Assembly: GCA_930367205.1 (NCBI GenBank)
Contig: OV884014.1
Coordinates: forward strand, 113,039,138-113,103,137
Source of the DNA: Acanthosoma haemorrhoidale
Lineage: Eukaryota > Arthropoda > Insecta > Hemiptera > Acanthosomatidae
Direction of reading: 5' to 3'
Length of the DNA stretch: 64,000 nucleotides
Each line of letters begins with the position of its first letter. Within the stretch, counting starts at the first letter, position 1. Under the pieces are notes generated by a model, which worked only from the letters and a program-made list of their open reading frames with translations, did not search any database and was not told the origin of the DNA. This document shows positions 1 through 10,640 of this stretch, piece after piece. Position numbers and translations under genes: made by a program.

Positions 1-204
1 ATAAAAAAACCTACCAAACTTGAAAATCCTTCAGGGCGAAGAATTATTATTTAAAAAAAAAAAAAAGGTTATTTTAAATTGGAAATTTTGGCCTTTTCAA
101 TCGGAAAAAAATCTAAAGATCTGAAATACTGCCAAAATAAAAACTATTAAAACGTAAATGGAACGTACATCATACTCCACTTAGCTCCAAAAATTTAATA
201 TTTT
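1..204. other. AT-rich flank, nothing recognised
   Basis: AT-rich sequence upstream of the first LINE-A copy. No gene or repeat is recognised apart from a short A tract near position 50-66. Confidence 0.5.
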
Positions 205-218
205 TATATCATTATTTC

Positions 219-635
219 GGACATCGTTTCCTTGTGGGTGGGGACTTTAATGCGAAGCACCAACACTGGGGGTCAAGATCCACAAATACACGAGGACGCG
301 CTTTGCTGTCTGCACTCACACGGAAACATTGCTCCACTATCACTCCTGACACAGCCACCTATTGGCCATCAGATCCCAACCGAAATCCTGATCTCCTTGA
401 CTTCTTTTTTTACAATAGTTTAGGAACACTAAACTATTCACTCAAGCGCCTCGATGACCTTTCCTCCGATCATAGCCCTTTATTATTAACCATTTCCCTA
501 AGACCAATTCACAAACTGCCTCCTCTTTCATTTATTAGGAGCCCAGTTGACTGGGACCACTTCCGTCAGCTTCTTACAGAGTCCGTAAATCTCAAATTAT
601 CCCTGAAAACATCCCAAGACCTAGACGATGTTTAG
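219..635 (+). pseudogene. LINE-A endonuclease (EEP-type) C-terminal half
   Basis: The frame is open from the element's 5' truncation to a stop at 633-635. It shows three hallmarks of the exonuclease-endonuclease-phosphatase domain of non-LTR retrotransposons: a GGDFNAKH block at the start, a DLLDFF block in the middle, and SSDHSPLL containing the catalytic SDH near residue 80 of the readable part. In the family this domain nicks target DNA to prime reverse transcription. The N-terminal half, including the first metal-binding residues, is absent because the copy is truncated. The frame ends just before the RT frame begins in another register, so a frameshift or small indel lies at about 630-650. 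There is no true start codon: the frame is entered mid-domain. Confidence 0.88.
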
Positions 636-646
636 GTCTTTAGACA

Positions 647-2008
647 GTGCATTCTTTCACTACTCTGGTCCAGAGGTCGGCTTGGGAGGCATCGTCACCC
701 CATCGTCACACTAAAATCCACAATCATAATCGTTTACCTCAGCATCTCAAAGATCTAATCCAATCCAAACGCCGCTCCAGAACAGTGTGGCAAAGATCCC
801 GGCATCCTATTGATCGTCGCACGTACAATCAGTACTGCCGATTGGTAAAGCGGCGATTGGCATCCTTCCGCTCCGATTCTTTCAATTCCTACCTCTCCTC
901 TCTGTCCACCGGGGATAACTCCTTGTGGAACGTAACCAAAAAAATCCTAAAGTATCAACCTGTTTCACACCCACTCCGTCGTGATGATGGGTCCTGGGCG
1001 GCTTCGGATGGGGATAGGTCGGAGGAATTTGCTCTGCATCTTACCCATACTTTCACACCTCACCTTTCTCATCAAAGCACAACTGTGGAAGATTTCCTCA
1101 CTTCACCTATTCCTCTCTCTCTTCCACCAAAAGCCGTTAACCCCTCTGAGGTTAAATACCTTCTGAAAAACTTACCTTCCCGAAAATCCCCTGGATATGA
1201 TCTCCTTACTCCTCAAATTCTCAAACAACTTCCTCCTAAAGCCATAATCTTCCTAACCTACATATATAATTGCATAATCCGAACGACGCACTTTCCTCTC
1301 CTCTGGAAACATTCCATTACTGTCCTATTCGCCAAACCCGGTAAACCACCCAATGACGCCTCATCTTATCGTCCAATTAGCCTACTCCCTATCCTCTCAA
1401 AAATATTTGAGAAACTCCTACTAAAACGTCTACTTCCCATTGTTGAATCCAAAAACTTTTTTCCCACACACCAGTTTGGTTTCCGCCAACGACATTCCAC
1501 TGCCCAACAAGGCCTTCGCGTTGTTGATCACATCTCCTTAGCCCTTGAAACCAAACAGTATTGCACTGCTGCCTTTCTCGATATAGCTCAAGCTTTTGAC
1601 AGGGTTTGGCACGCAGGTTTGCTCTACAAGCTCAAAAGATATTTACCACAGACCCTTTACCTAATCCTACAGTCCTACCTTTCAAACCGCTTCTTCCAAG
1701 TCCGCTGTGGTTTAGAATACTCTAACTACTATCCCATAAGTGCAGGAGTTCCACAGGGCAGTGTCCTAGGCCCCATCCTCTATAACCTATACACCGCTGA
1801 TGTCCCCTCTACTCCCAATACCTTCTTGGCCACATTTGCAGATGACACTGCAGTCTTGTCATCCCATCCAGACCCCGACATAGCATCCCATAACCTTCAA
1901 AAACACCTTGACGAGATCGAGTATTGGTGCAATCAATGGCGGATCAAAGTTAATGAAGCAAAATGCTCCTACATACCTTCACCCTTTGTCGCAAGTCTGG
2001 TCCACTAG
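647..2008 (+). pseudogene. LINE-A reverse transcriptase domain
   Basis: A 453-residue open frame holds the RT domain of a Jockey-type LINE. YRPISLLPILSKIFEKLL lies at about residues 241-258, QFGFRQRHST at 276-285, the first catalytic aspartate in FLDIAQAFD at 310-318, AGVPQGSVLGP at 366-376, and the catalytic pair in FADDTAVL at 397-404. The protein copies element RNA into DNA at the nicked target. The nominal ATG at 647 is not a natural start; the domain continues from the endonuclease frame upstream. The last residues after about 1970 do not match the family and the proper continuation is in another frame starting at 1963, so one frameshift separates the two parts. All catalytic motifs are present, but the reading frame as a whole is broken. 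Confidence 0.93.
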
Positions 2009-2520
2009 TTTATTTTAATTCTATTCCTCTCCCTGTATCCGAGACAGTACGGTACTTAGGCTTCCATCTTGACAAACGACTGACCTGGAACCCACATACG
2101 AGACTAAAAAGACAAGAACTAAACAGACGCTTTGGACAAATGTACAGACTACTTCAAAGGACATCCCATCTCTCAATAGAAAATAAACTACTAATCTACA
2201 AAGTTATACTTAAACCAATCTGGACATACGGAATAGAGCTATGGGGGACAGCAAAAAAGTCGAACATCAAGCGTATCCAATCCTTTCAATCAAAAGTCCT
2301 GAGAACAATAGTAAATGCCCCTTATTATGTCAGCAACAAAACCTTTCATAACGACCTTAATATACCCTACATTCTAGAACTCATCCCTTCCAAGTTTACG
2401 AAATTCCACAGTAGCCTTTCCAACCACCCTAATCCTGTAGCACAGTCAATGCACTGCGCCACTCATCCCTATAATCCTCCTCGGAGACTGAAACGGCAGT
2501 GGCCTCGTGACCTGCTATAA
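1963..2520 (+). pseudogene. LINE-A post-RT C-terminal region
   Basis: A 185-codon frame continues the LINE-A protein after the RT domain, ending in the stop at 2518-2520. It contains blocks typical of the region after RT in Jockey-like elements: YLGFHLDKRLTW, then LIYKVILKPIWTYGIELWG. The stretch from about 2300 to 2520 (residues around APYYVSNKTFHNDLNIP and NPPRRLKRQWPRDLL) is the part present in most of the short LINE-A copies elsewhere, because 5' truncation leaves the 3' end. No CCHC knuckle is visible. The function of this tail is not known to me; it is conserved among the copies here. Confidence 0.9.
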
Positions 2521-2920
2521 ACGCGTGACAGTGGGAGTCCTGGCAATGGCCAGTCTCTCCAATCATGTCCTGAGCGTCTGTGGCTCTCGCGCTCTTGGTC
2601 AGCCTCCACTGGCTAGTATCCGGGGACGCGGCTGACGGAGGAGCGTGGGGGACTTCCCAAGACTCCGCTTTCTCTTTGCGGTGGATTTGGGGGGTCTCTG
2701 GGCTGTCTGTAAATATTGTATGAATGAGCGAGTGAATGATGAACTGTAAATATTGTATGAATGAGAGCATATATATTTTAATTACTTATTGCCCTATAAA
2801 AGGCAGATTGTAATTATTGCACAATAAAGGAATTATACTACAACATATATCATTATTAACATAAAATAATAATTATTTTATTTTTATTATTATATCTTCC
2901 AATAATTTATAATTTATTGC

Positions 2921-3050
2921 AATCCACCACTCATCCCTGTAATCCTCCTCGGACACTGAAACGGCCGTGGCCTCGTGACCTGCTATAAATAAGGGACAGT
3001 GGGAGTCCTTACAATCGCCAGTTCCTCCAATCATGTCCTGATCGTATGTG
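2921..3050 (+). mobile_element. LINE-A fragment 2
   Basis: About 130 bp matching the end of the LINE-A ORF and the start of its 3' UTR (cctcgtgacctgctataaat followed by the gggagtcc block). Both ends are cut and it has no poly-A or TSD. It lies about 65 bp past the TSD of copy 1. Confidence 0.85.
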
Positions 3051-3157
3051 CGTACACCATCTCAAAGGTCCGACCAGCTATAATGGAGGCACAGTTGTTA
3101 ACTGTTTAAATAAATAAAATTGCAAACGTATCATTTCTATTTATTTAACATTGTAGC

Positions 3158-3224
3158 GTCAGGCAAAAAGCCCTTCGTAACATCTTATCGGGTACACTAT
3201 CCACTGAGCTAACCTGGCCCTGAC
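3158..3224 (-). ncRNA. tRNA-like segment (degenerate tRNA or SINE head)
   Basis: On the minus strand this reads GTCAGG, then a clear Pol III A-box (TTAGCTCAGTGGATAG, plus positions about 3197-3212), and ends in CCTGAC, which pairs with the first six bases like an acceptor stem. The 67-nt span is near tRNA size. No good B-box (GGTTCRANNCC) is found where the T-arm should be, and there are about five extra bases between acceptor and D-arm, so this is not a functional tRNA. It may be a decayed tRNA copy or the head of a tRNA-derived SINE. Confidence 0.35.
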
Positions 3225-3409
3225 AATTGCTGAATATCCTTGGCCATATGAATCTTTTTTGGCAAAACCCTGGCAATGAATTTAAGCATTGAACCCGCGG
3301 GAGGCCGACAACTGGGACTGTCATTGCCTCCCTCCTCCTTCCCTGCATAGGTTCGACAATTCTTAGCAACTCAATTATAATTATCGATTATTGAATATCA
3401 ATTGCAAGT

Positions 3410-3706
3410 TTATACGTGACTGTGGAAGTCCTGGCAATGGCTAGTGTCTCCAATCATGTCCTGAGCGTGTGTGGCTCTCTCGCTCTTCGTCAGCCTCCAC
3501 TGGCTCGTATCCGGTGACGTGGCTGACAAACGAGCGTGGGGGACTTCCCAAGACTCCCTCTTCGCATGCGAGGGAGGTGACAACCATGTGGATTCGGGAG
3601 GTCACTGGGCTGTTTGTAAATACGGTATAAATGAGCGAGTGAATCAAAATTGTATATATGGTATGAATGTGAGCATTGATCCCAATTATTTATTTCCCAA
3701 TAAGTA
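3410..3706 (+). mobile_element. LINE-A fragment 3 (3' UTR)
   Basis: About 297 bp of LINE-A 3' UTR: the tgg(a)agtcctggcaatgg block, the catgtcctgagcgt block, the gacttcccaagactcc block and the tail with the repeated gtatgaatg motif. It keeps a gcatgcgagggaggtgacaa segment that copy 1 lacks, so it may be closer to the master element here. Confidence 0.88.
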
Positions 3707-5534
3707 ATTAATTGACAACTATGAGTTCTGTGAACGTAACTGGAAATTTATCCGACCTACTTCTGAGTATTATTTTTGTTTTCTTTCTTTCATTCAATTA
3801 AAGTTAATTGCATTATATCAGGGAGAGAATCCCAACTCTCCCGAACTATGCAATGGGGATCATCTCCAATTATCGTAGTATATGGAACGATCTCTGAAGC
3901 CCTGGATTAGGATAGGTTAGGCTCCTATTAGCCAAGCCCAAAGTACAACAAGGCTTAGCGAAGAGGTGGCTTTGGAGAGCTTAGAGAGTCTCGTCATGGT
4001 TCATGGTTTTGGTTATATATTTTTTTAAATCAACCCGTATCTATTCTTCCACATTTATACGCTTTGAAACCACCGAACCGCAATCGCTGAAAATAGCCTT
4101 TTTTGGCCAATGACCGTTTTCTGCTTTTACGTCATTCAGATCGAGCGTCATTCAGAAAATGCGTCACTAAGGTGCCATGATGATACAAACAAGGTGTTTT
4201 AAAGAGCTATAGTTAACTTTATGAATCTATAATTATATATTTATAGAATATGGTATATGTATATATATTTTTTTTTTGGATTTCCATACGCTTAAGTTTT
4301 GTTTCATCAGTTATTAAATGCATTTTAGTTTTATATAAAAAAAAAAAAAGCATAACGTTGGCCAGAAATTAAAAATTATTTATATGTTGAAACTGGAAAC
4401 TTCAATTCATAGAATATCTTTAGCTTTCTTTTAGATTGGCTTTAATCGTGGGAAAAGATTATCATAAAACGTAAATAAATCTTAAACGGATCCTACCAGC
4501 AATCTAGAAATTATAATAGACAAGGCAAATTTTGGTTCGTGTTTTCATGGACTTTTTAAATATACCTTTAAAATATCATCGGATAATGTTTTAAACAGTG
4601 CTATGTTTCATCACCGGGGCAAATTTATGATTCGTAATAATAAAAATATGGTCAATATATTATATATTATATCTAACTACGTTAATTAATCAATTAAGAA
4701 ACCATGCCGTTGTCCTGTAGGCAATGAACTAAAAAAAATATATTGCGTTGAATTAATTTGGGATGCCATTTTAATATTTCATTCCATGTGTTTGACTAAT
4801 CTATAAGCCTATCAGATATGATAAATGATAGATAAAATTGATTGACATTGATCGCATCGGATTACTATTAAATCATAATTTTAATTAATGATAACTGTAA
4901 TGATTCATTAAGATAAAATTAAATTAAACGATATAAAATGTTGGATATCGCTATGTTATAATAACAAATTAAATATGAACAGCTTATCTAAGTCAGTGAT
5001 ACGAGTCTTGACAAAATGTCTGTCGATGTTTCCTCATCAGGTCTGTTTCTTCTTAACTATTCAGCCCATACCGTCTATCGCCCTAAGAACTGAACTATTA
5101 AAGATTCTTCAAAAAATAATCTGCCGACTCCCACTGCGGGGAACCAATCTGTCTCCTCAGCCAGGTAGGCTCTTGACCCTTCTCCACCTACTCAAAGATC
5201 CTACCTCCTTTACTGAGGCAAGAAGAGTTTTTCGGAGCCTTGGAACCTACGTGCCACTGACTTTTCTCATTATATGGGCAATGTGTACCAATCAAGGCTA
5301 ATAGGTCTGCAAATAACTACGAGCTAATGTTAAGTTACCTATAAGTTTATCGCCGGCGGTTAAGATAGATAAAAAAAGGAATAAGGAAAGTGAGAAATGC
5401 ACCGACACACTCTGACTCCAGTAAAATACTGCTTTATTATTGATGACAATCCGACATACATAGGATCATGGGTTCTTTACACTCCATGATTGTATTAGTA
5501 TTCGACATAGTCAGGCCTCTGGCTTTAACTTATA
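3707..5534. other. No recognised gene
   Basis: AT-rich sequence. A 108-codon open frame at 4975-5301 on the plus strand matches nothing I recognise. A direct repeat of gtcattcaga occurs at about 4131 and 4149. Nothing else is supported. Confidence 0.4.
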
Positions 5535-5547
5535 TAATTTCTATGTT

Positions 5548-5944
5548 GAGAACAATAGTAAATGCCCCTTATTATGTCAGCAACAAAACCCTTCATAACG
5601 ACCTTAATATACCCTACATTCTAGAACTCATCCCTTCCAAGTTTATGAAATTCCACAGTAGCCTTTCCAACCACCCTAATCCTGTAGCACAGTCTTTGCA
5701 CTGCGCCACTCATCCCTATAATCCTCCTCGGAGACTGAAACGGCAGTGGCCTCGTGACCTGCTATAATCGTGTGACAGTGGGAGTCCTGGCAATGGTCAG
5801 TTTCTCCAATCATGTCCTATTGTATGGATGAGCGAGTGAATGATGACTGTAAATATGGTATGAATGAGATCATTTATCTGTATTATTATTGCCTTATAAA
5901 AGGCAGATTGTAATTATTGCACAATAAAGTTCTATAATAAAAAT
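5548..5944 (+). mobile_element. LINE-A copy 4 with 13-bp TSD
   Basis: A 5'-truncated LINE-A copy covering the last ~70 codons of the ORF and a shortened 3' UTR. It is flanked by identical 13-bp duplications, taatttctatgtt, at 5535-5547 and 5945-5957. The 3' UTR has lost a central block: catgtcct joins directly to the gtatg-atgagcg part near 5820. The ORF part lines up with copy 1 with very few differences, suggesting the two are of similar age. Confidence 0.93.
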
Positions 5945-5957
5945 TAATTTCTATGTT

Positions 5958-6175
5958 ATTTACTAATTCTGTATATGTGGAAAGTTCCACATATAACATC
6001 AACTGTAGGCTGACAGACAATCGGACCTAAATACATGTTACTATATGCTTGTTAAATGTGGAAATGTATATGATTTTTACTATTATACAGCCAAAAACTA
6101 AATTAATTAGAGTTACAATTAAAACTAATACCTAATTCCTTTACTTTAAATTAACGTTAGTATTTTTTCTTTCAG
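5958..6175 (+). other. Putative intron upstream of the channel exon
   Basis: AT-rich sequence ending in a pyrimidine-rich tract and cag at the exon boundary. No preceding exon could be recognised in the upstream 6 kb. Confidence 0.5.
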
Positions 6176-6243
6176 ACAATGCTACAACAGTGTATTGCGA
6201 GCTTTACATCCGTAGCTTTGGATCCATCAGTCCAGTGACCATG
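6176..6243 (+). CDS. Exon of a Cys-loop ligand-gated anion channel subunit
   Basis: A 68-bp internal exon. It is bounded by a 3' splice site (tattttttctttcag, ending 6175) and a consensus 5' splice site (gtgagt from 6244). The first two bases finish a split codon; the rest encodes 22 residues ending at a codon boundary, including ELYIRSFGSISPVTM, preceded by an N-glycosylation sequon NAT. This block is the conserved beta-strand pair near the start of the ligand-binding domain in GABA-A, glycine, GluCl and pH-sensitive chloride channel subunits. From general knowledge of the family, vertebrate glycine and GABA-A receptor genes also have a 68-bp exon at this place, with the same phases. Such subunits form pentameric chloride channels in neuronal membranes. 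Which invertebrate subunit it is cannot be decided from 22 residues. The flanking exons were not found in the window. Confidence 0.85.
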
Positions 6244-6436
6244 GTGAGTACTTATGTATATATATATATATTTACATAGTATACATACGAATATATTTAA
6301 CTAATGAAAGCAATGTGCAGATCAGGAGTTGTATGTATTTATTCACAGCAAAAAAATGTAACGTCCTAAACTTATAGGACTTGGCTTTTAGTGCTAACTG
6401 ATAAAAAATTATTCACTTATTATAACATTCCGATTA

Positions 6437-7400
6437 CAGTATAACGTCGATTATCCGGGGTTGAAAAATACTTTTTTTTTTTTTAAGAATAAAACATTAT
6501 ATGAATACACATTTGCATTTTATTTTTTTTATTTATTCCTCATTTTTTAGGACATTTTCCATTTTACGGTAGGGCCATCCATTTTTTTTTCTGTATTGTG
6601 AACGGACTTACAAGTAAAGCTGTTTTTTTAATCGACAACGCGCCATTTAAAAAACAGATGATGGATAAATTTTCGTCAATTATCGACCACATAATGTAAC
6701 TTGGTTAATTCAGCCCATGGATGTGGTAGCCAGTTTACAAAGAAGGTACAGAAACACTTTTTATTCCTGAAATCCATGAAGATATCTTGACAATTTTTGT
6801 GAAAGAGGGGAGAAGATTGTATTCAAAAACACTCCAGGGTGAAAATTTTTAAAAGTCGTTAAGGAATTCAGAGAGCAAATCCCATGAAAATGTTTTTGAG
6901 TTATAAAATTTTTTTTTCATTTTTTTCAATGAAGATGGCAAAGATATGACGGAACAGATGGAAAGTGACATGGATGATAATGGGTACGAACAGCTCATTG
7001 AGGACGAAATAGTTGGCATTCATTTTCAAAACGATTTTTTGGAACTGTAGGGGATTCATTTGATTCGGCAATAGAAAAAAATGGCTGCAGATCTGACCGA
7101 AAAGTGACTGAAGGAAGTTCACCATCTTATCACCTACTTTGACAGAATTTATGAATAAAGAATAAATTATAGGCTTAAGAAGCATCACAACTCAAAAAAA
7201 AAATTAAATCTGAGAGTAAAAAACTGATAATATATATTTTTTTCTATATATATGTATGTACATATGCACTTTTTGGAATGACAATGTATTCGTGAAAATT
7301 GGTCTTTTTGTTTTATTTACATGCATGTTAAAGACAACAGAAATGCGTTTCTCGATTATCCGGGAATACTCTCCCCGCCATAACATGTACTGTTCATTGT
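6437..7400 (+). mobile_element. Degenerate pogo/Tigger-like DNA transposon
   Basis: The left end is a pogo/Tigger-type terminal repeat, cagtataacgtcgattatc from 6437, preceded by a TA. A second gattatccggg lies at about 7351, as in the subterminal repeats of this group, but no clean right terminal repeat is visible, so the right limit is approximate. Between them lies a broken transposase. A large part of the 5' transposase region is missing. Confidence 0.65.
6600..7060 (+). pseudogene. Pogo/Tigger-like transposase, C-terminal part
   Basis: Fragments of a DDE transposase of the pogo/Tigger (CENP-B/Jerky-related) group. AVFLIDNAP at about 6617-6645 carries the second catalytic aspartate block; LIQPMDVVASLQRRYRNTF at about 6705-6760 corresponds to the third block of the family (consensus LIQPMDQGVI). 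A downstream acidic stretch (about 6930-7020) is usual for the C-terminus of this family. Several stops and frame changes separate the pieces, so no protein can be made. The N-terminal DNA-binding half is absent. Confidence 0.75.
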
Positions 7401-7769
7401 ATAGGTTATTGTTATGCACTAGTACATCTTAACTGTGTGCATTATTTTTTAAAGTGCAGATCTAGTCATGTAAAATTTAAATATTTCTGTGTGAATACCC
7501 AATTGCGAATTAATGTGTGTTTGCGTAGATATTTAAGTTATCTATTTCTAGAAGGTTTTTGTTTTATTTTCCTTAAATTGTTTTGGTTTGCATATTTTTG
7601 ATAGATTATTTATAAAGTTAAATCTTTATAATCTGTTAGTTTGGTTAGTCTGGCTCGTTCGGTAATCATGCGGTTTGGTGAGACATTTCTGTATAGTTTT
7701 TTAAACATCACAATAGATAAATAGTCTAGTGTGATGTGCCAGCCGTGAACTGCTTTCATAAGATATGTC

Positions 7770-8430
7770 AGTTCAAAATCTAAGGCTTATAGGTCTTCTC
7801 TCAGAAAACGTGTACAACACGGATAAAAGCGGGTTATTCTGAAGGTTGATGCCGCGTCATATCATTGCGCAATGCTAAGAAGAAAGCGCCCGAACCAGAA
7901 AAATGTTTAAAAACACATGCTTTGTATAAATTCTACTGGCACAAACAAACTTCCCTTCATTGTATAAAAAGCATCTGATATTACTAACCAGTAACCAAAG
8001 GATGGGCTACCCGAGATGTGTTTACCAAATGGTTCAAGGAAGTTTTTTTATTTTGGTTGTAAAAGTTGGCTCAAAATGTCACAAATTACCTTTTTAAACT
8101 ATGCTTTTGGGTTAAAGGACCTACGATGTGAAGATGAGCGAGTTCAAGCTCTGTACATGCCTCCGAACAAGATATCACTCCTACAGCCCATTGACAAAAT
8201 TGTAATCCAGCAACTACAAATAAATTATACAAAAAGTCTCCTTTGTCACAGACGAGGAAATTTTCAATCCCTTTCTGACAAAGAAATCGTTTCACGGCTG
8301 GTGACGATGACAATGACGACTTTGTGATCAACAGCGACCCATTCAATCAACGCACTCAACGTTTGCAAGAAATAGGCAGAAGAAAACAATATTGCAAGTT
8401 ATTGCACAATTTTAAGTAGTGCTAAAATGT
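7770..8430 (+). pseudogene. Second pogo/Tigger-like transposase relic
   Basis: A different, also broken, Tigger-type transposase. In order: NVYNTDKSGLF at about 7807 (family: YNADETGLF, first catalytic D), KGWATRDVFTKWFKEVF at 7997-8047 (family: the GWMT..LF..WF block), and MPPNKISLLQPIDK at about 8157-8200 (family: LPPNTTSLIQPMD, third block). The segment that should carry the second catalytic block (LLLDNAP) is missing between the last two. A stop replaces the tryptophan codon at 7838-7840, and the frame shifts between the blocks. An acidic stretch follows at 8290-8340. Terminal repeats were not found. Confidence 0.8.
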
Positions 8431-9045
8431 ATGCCAGGCCCTGTTTGTAATAAATAGTTTAAAGCTAAGAAATAAAAAAAACAGTTATTGATTATTTCTC
8501 ATGAGTTAACTTTATATGTTCTTAATATGTACATATTTTGGTTTATATGCACATATTTACATAGATATTTCTTTCCTTCTGGACTATTTATATGTGAAAT
8601 AGCTCCTCTCTTCGGGCTTGTCAGTAAATAAGTGATTAACAGAATTTCTATCGCGTACTAATAATAATAGCCTCCTTAGACTGTTATATTATTATGTTAG
8701 TCTCCCCAGGGTGACACTGAAGATAGCACGGGACTGCTCCTTTCATAGTAACTGCTACCTAAGACCCGCTGATAACGAGATATCGCAGTCACGGGAGCAG
8801 CCAAGGAACGATAACCGTTACTAGGAACGTCCCAGTGGTTATCAGTCCCACGGGAGAAAATAATTTGGTCTAATATCTACATAATGGTAGGTTTTGTTTG
8901 TTTTTCAAGGTGGTGTGCTCGAGATTTTCTTGAAATATTCAGGTCAGAATTACGGTAACGGTTCTAGGCTAGTGCAGTGACATTAGAATAGTTTTAAAGG
9001 TAATCTATGTGAACGTTTAGCTAGTGGAGGTAACTGCTCTGAAAT
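8431..9045. other. No recognised gene
   Basis: Mixed-composition sequence. The stretch 8700-8860 is richer in GC and contains imperfect inverted pieces (gcacgggactgctcc and gcagtcacgggagcag). No coding frame or known repeat is recognised. Confidence 0.4.
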
Positions 9046-9079
9046 TCCCTCATAAGGCATTTGACTCAAGCCCCATCAG

Positions 9080-9242
9080 ATGCTGACCTGTACCCACCAT
9101 GGGATATTAAGAACCCACACCGCAGTTGCTATGGTCCTTAACATCGTTAACAAACTGCACCTGATCCCACAGCTGCCAAGCAAAGCCCTGGATGTGTTCG
9201 GCGCCAAATTGTTTGCATTCATGGAGTCCCAGTCCATGGATA
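9080..9242 (+). other. Open coding-like fragment of unknown origin, cut by LINE-A
   Basis: From about 9118 the plus strand reads a frame with protein-like composition (NKLHLIPQLPSKALDVFG and on to FMESQSMD). I do not recognise the family. It stops being distinct where LINE-A sequence begins near 9243. It could be a fragment of another transposon or of a host exon. Confidence 0.3.
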
Positions 9243-9559
9243 TTCATCCCTTCCAAGTTCATGAAATTCCATAGTAACCTATCCAACCACCCTAATCCCG
9301 TAGCACAGTCATTGCACTCCACCACTCATCCCTATAATCCTCCTCGGAGATTGAAACGGCAGGGGCCTCGTGGCCTGCTATAGATGCGTAACAGTGGGAG
9401 TCCTGGCAATGACCAGTTTCTCCAATCATGTCCTAAGCGTCTGTGGCTCTTGGTCAGCCTCTATTGGATGATATCCGGTGACACGGCTTATTGAAGAGCG
9501 AGAGAGACTTCCCAAGACCCCGCTTCCTCTCTCGCATGCGAGGGAGGTGGCAACCATGT
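9243..9559 (+). mobile_element. LINE-A fragment 5
   Basis: LINE-A from the last ~45 codons of the ORF into the 3' UTR, ending abruptly at the gagggaggtggcaaccatgtg block with no tail. It is truncated at both ends, so either the insertion was rearranged or the right end was deleted. Confidence 0.88.
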
Positions 9560-9998
9560 GTTGTTGTTGTTTATAAGTCATTGCAAAATATCTCCATACT
9601 GGTCAATTGGTGCGTAATCATCAATACTGTCGGGGTCATTAGGTTTATTTTCCGATCCCAAACCTAATATATATACGTATAAAAAAAAATAATATAATAT
9701 ACTTATTATGTCCCAGTTTCAAATTAAAAATGTTTTAGCAGGACTTGGAATGATGGCAAAACTTCGAAATGTAATTTTATAAAATAAAAGGAAGTTTGGA
9801 ATACTTTCACCAACAATTTTACTAGGCGAGGCTACTTGAAAGTTCAGTGGTTTACGATGGGATTATTTGAAAATAATTTATTTCTAAAATATTTTTAAAA
9901 AAAGATGTAACCTGTCGTAGTCTAAAGACACATAGCCCAGATGGTACAGTTACTCTTGACCAAGTATTGTTAACATAAACATACCACAGCTGATTATT
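9560..9998. other. No recognised gene
   Basis: AT-rich sequence without a recognised frame or repeat. Confidence 0.4.
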
Positions 9999-10640
9999 AG
10001 ACGCTTTGGACAACTGTACAGACTACTTCAAAGGACATCCCATCTCTCAATAGAACAACTACTAATTTACAACGTTATACTTAATCCAACCTGGACATAC
10101 GGAATAGAGCTATAGGGGACAGCAAATAAGTCGAACATCAAGCGTATCCAATCATGTCAATCAAAAGTCCTGAGAACAATAGTAAATCCCCCTTATTATG
10201 TCAGCAACAAAACCCTTCATAACGACCTTAATATACCCTACATTCTTGAACTCGTCCCTTTCAAATTCATGAAATTCCATAGTAACCTATCCAACAACCC
10301 TAATCCTGTAGCACAGTCATTGCACAGCACCACTCATCCCTATAATCCTCCTCGGAGACTGAAACGGCAGTGGCCTCGTGACATGCATGACAGTGGGAGT
10401 CCTGGCAATGGCCAATTCTGCAATCATGTCCTGAGCGTATGTGGCTCTCAAGCTCTTGGTCATCTTCCGCTGGCTCGTACCCAGTGACGTGGCTGACAAC
10501 TATGTGGATTTAGGAGGACTCTGTGCTGTTTTTAAATACTGTACGTATGAGCGAGAGAATTATAATTGTGCTATAAGTGAAACATCTATCACAATTACTT
10601 ATTGCCTAATAAGGCAGATTGTAGTTTCATCACAATAAGG
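9999..10640 (+). mobile_element. LINE-A copy 6
   Basis: A 5'-truncated copy starting inside the post-RT region (from gacgctttggacaactgtac) and reaching the 3' tail (aggcagattgtagtttcatcacaataagg). It carries several substitutions and small deletions relative to copy 1, including a lost stretch around the ORF stop. No clear TSD. Confidence 0.9.

Larger units (their letters stand above)
217..2845 (+). mobile_element. LINE-A copy 1: 5'-truncated Jockey-like non-LTR retrotransposon
   Basis: This is the longest copy of the main repeat family of the window. It reads endonuclease, reverse transcriptase, C-terminal region and 3' UTR in order, ending after an AATAAA-like motif at about 2822. It is flanked by an identical 12-bp target site duplication, tatatcattatt, at 205-216 and 2846-2857, which fixes both ends. 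The 5' end is cut inside the endonuclease domain, as expected for target-primed reverse transcription that stopped early. The coding part is broken by frame changes near 635-647 and near 1970, so the copy is dead. The 3' UTR holds two copies of a 20-bp motif (TGTAAATATTGTATGAATGA at about 2710 and 2746). The Jockey-like assignment rests on the FADDT active site and the endonuclease-RT order; the exact clade is an inference. Confidence 0.93.

Noticed and set aside
2429..2770. 113-codon minus-strand frame
   Set aside because: Antisense shadow of the LINE-A ORF end and 3' UTR; the same antisense frame recurs in every LINE-A copy.
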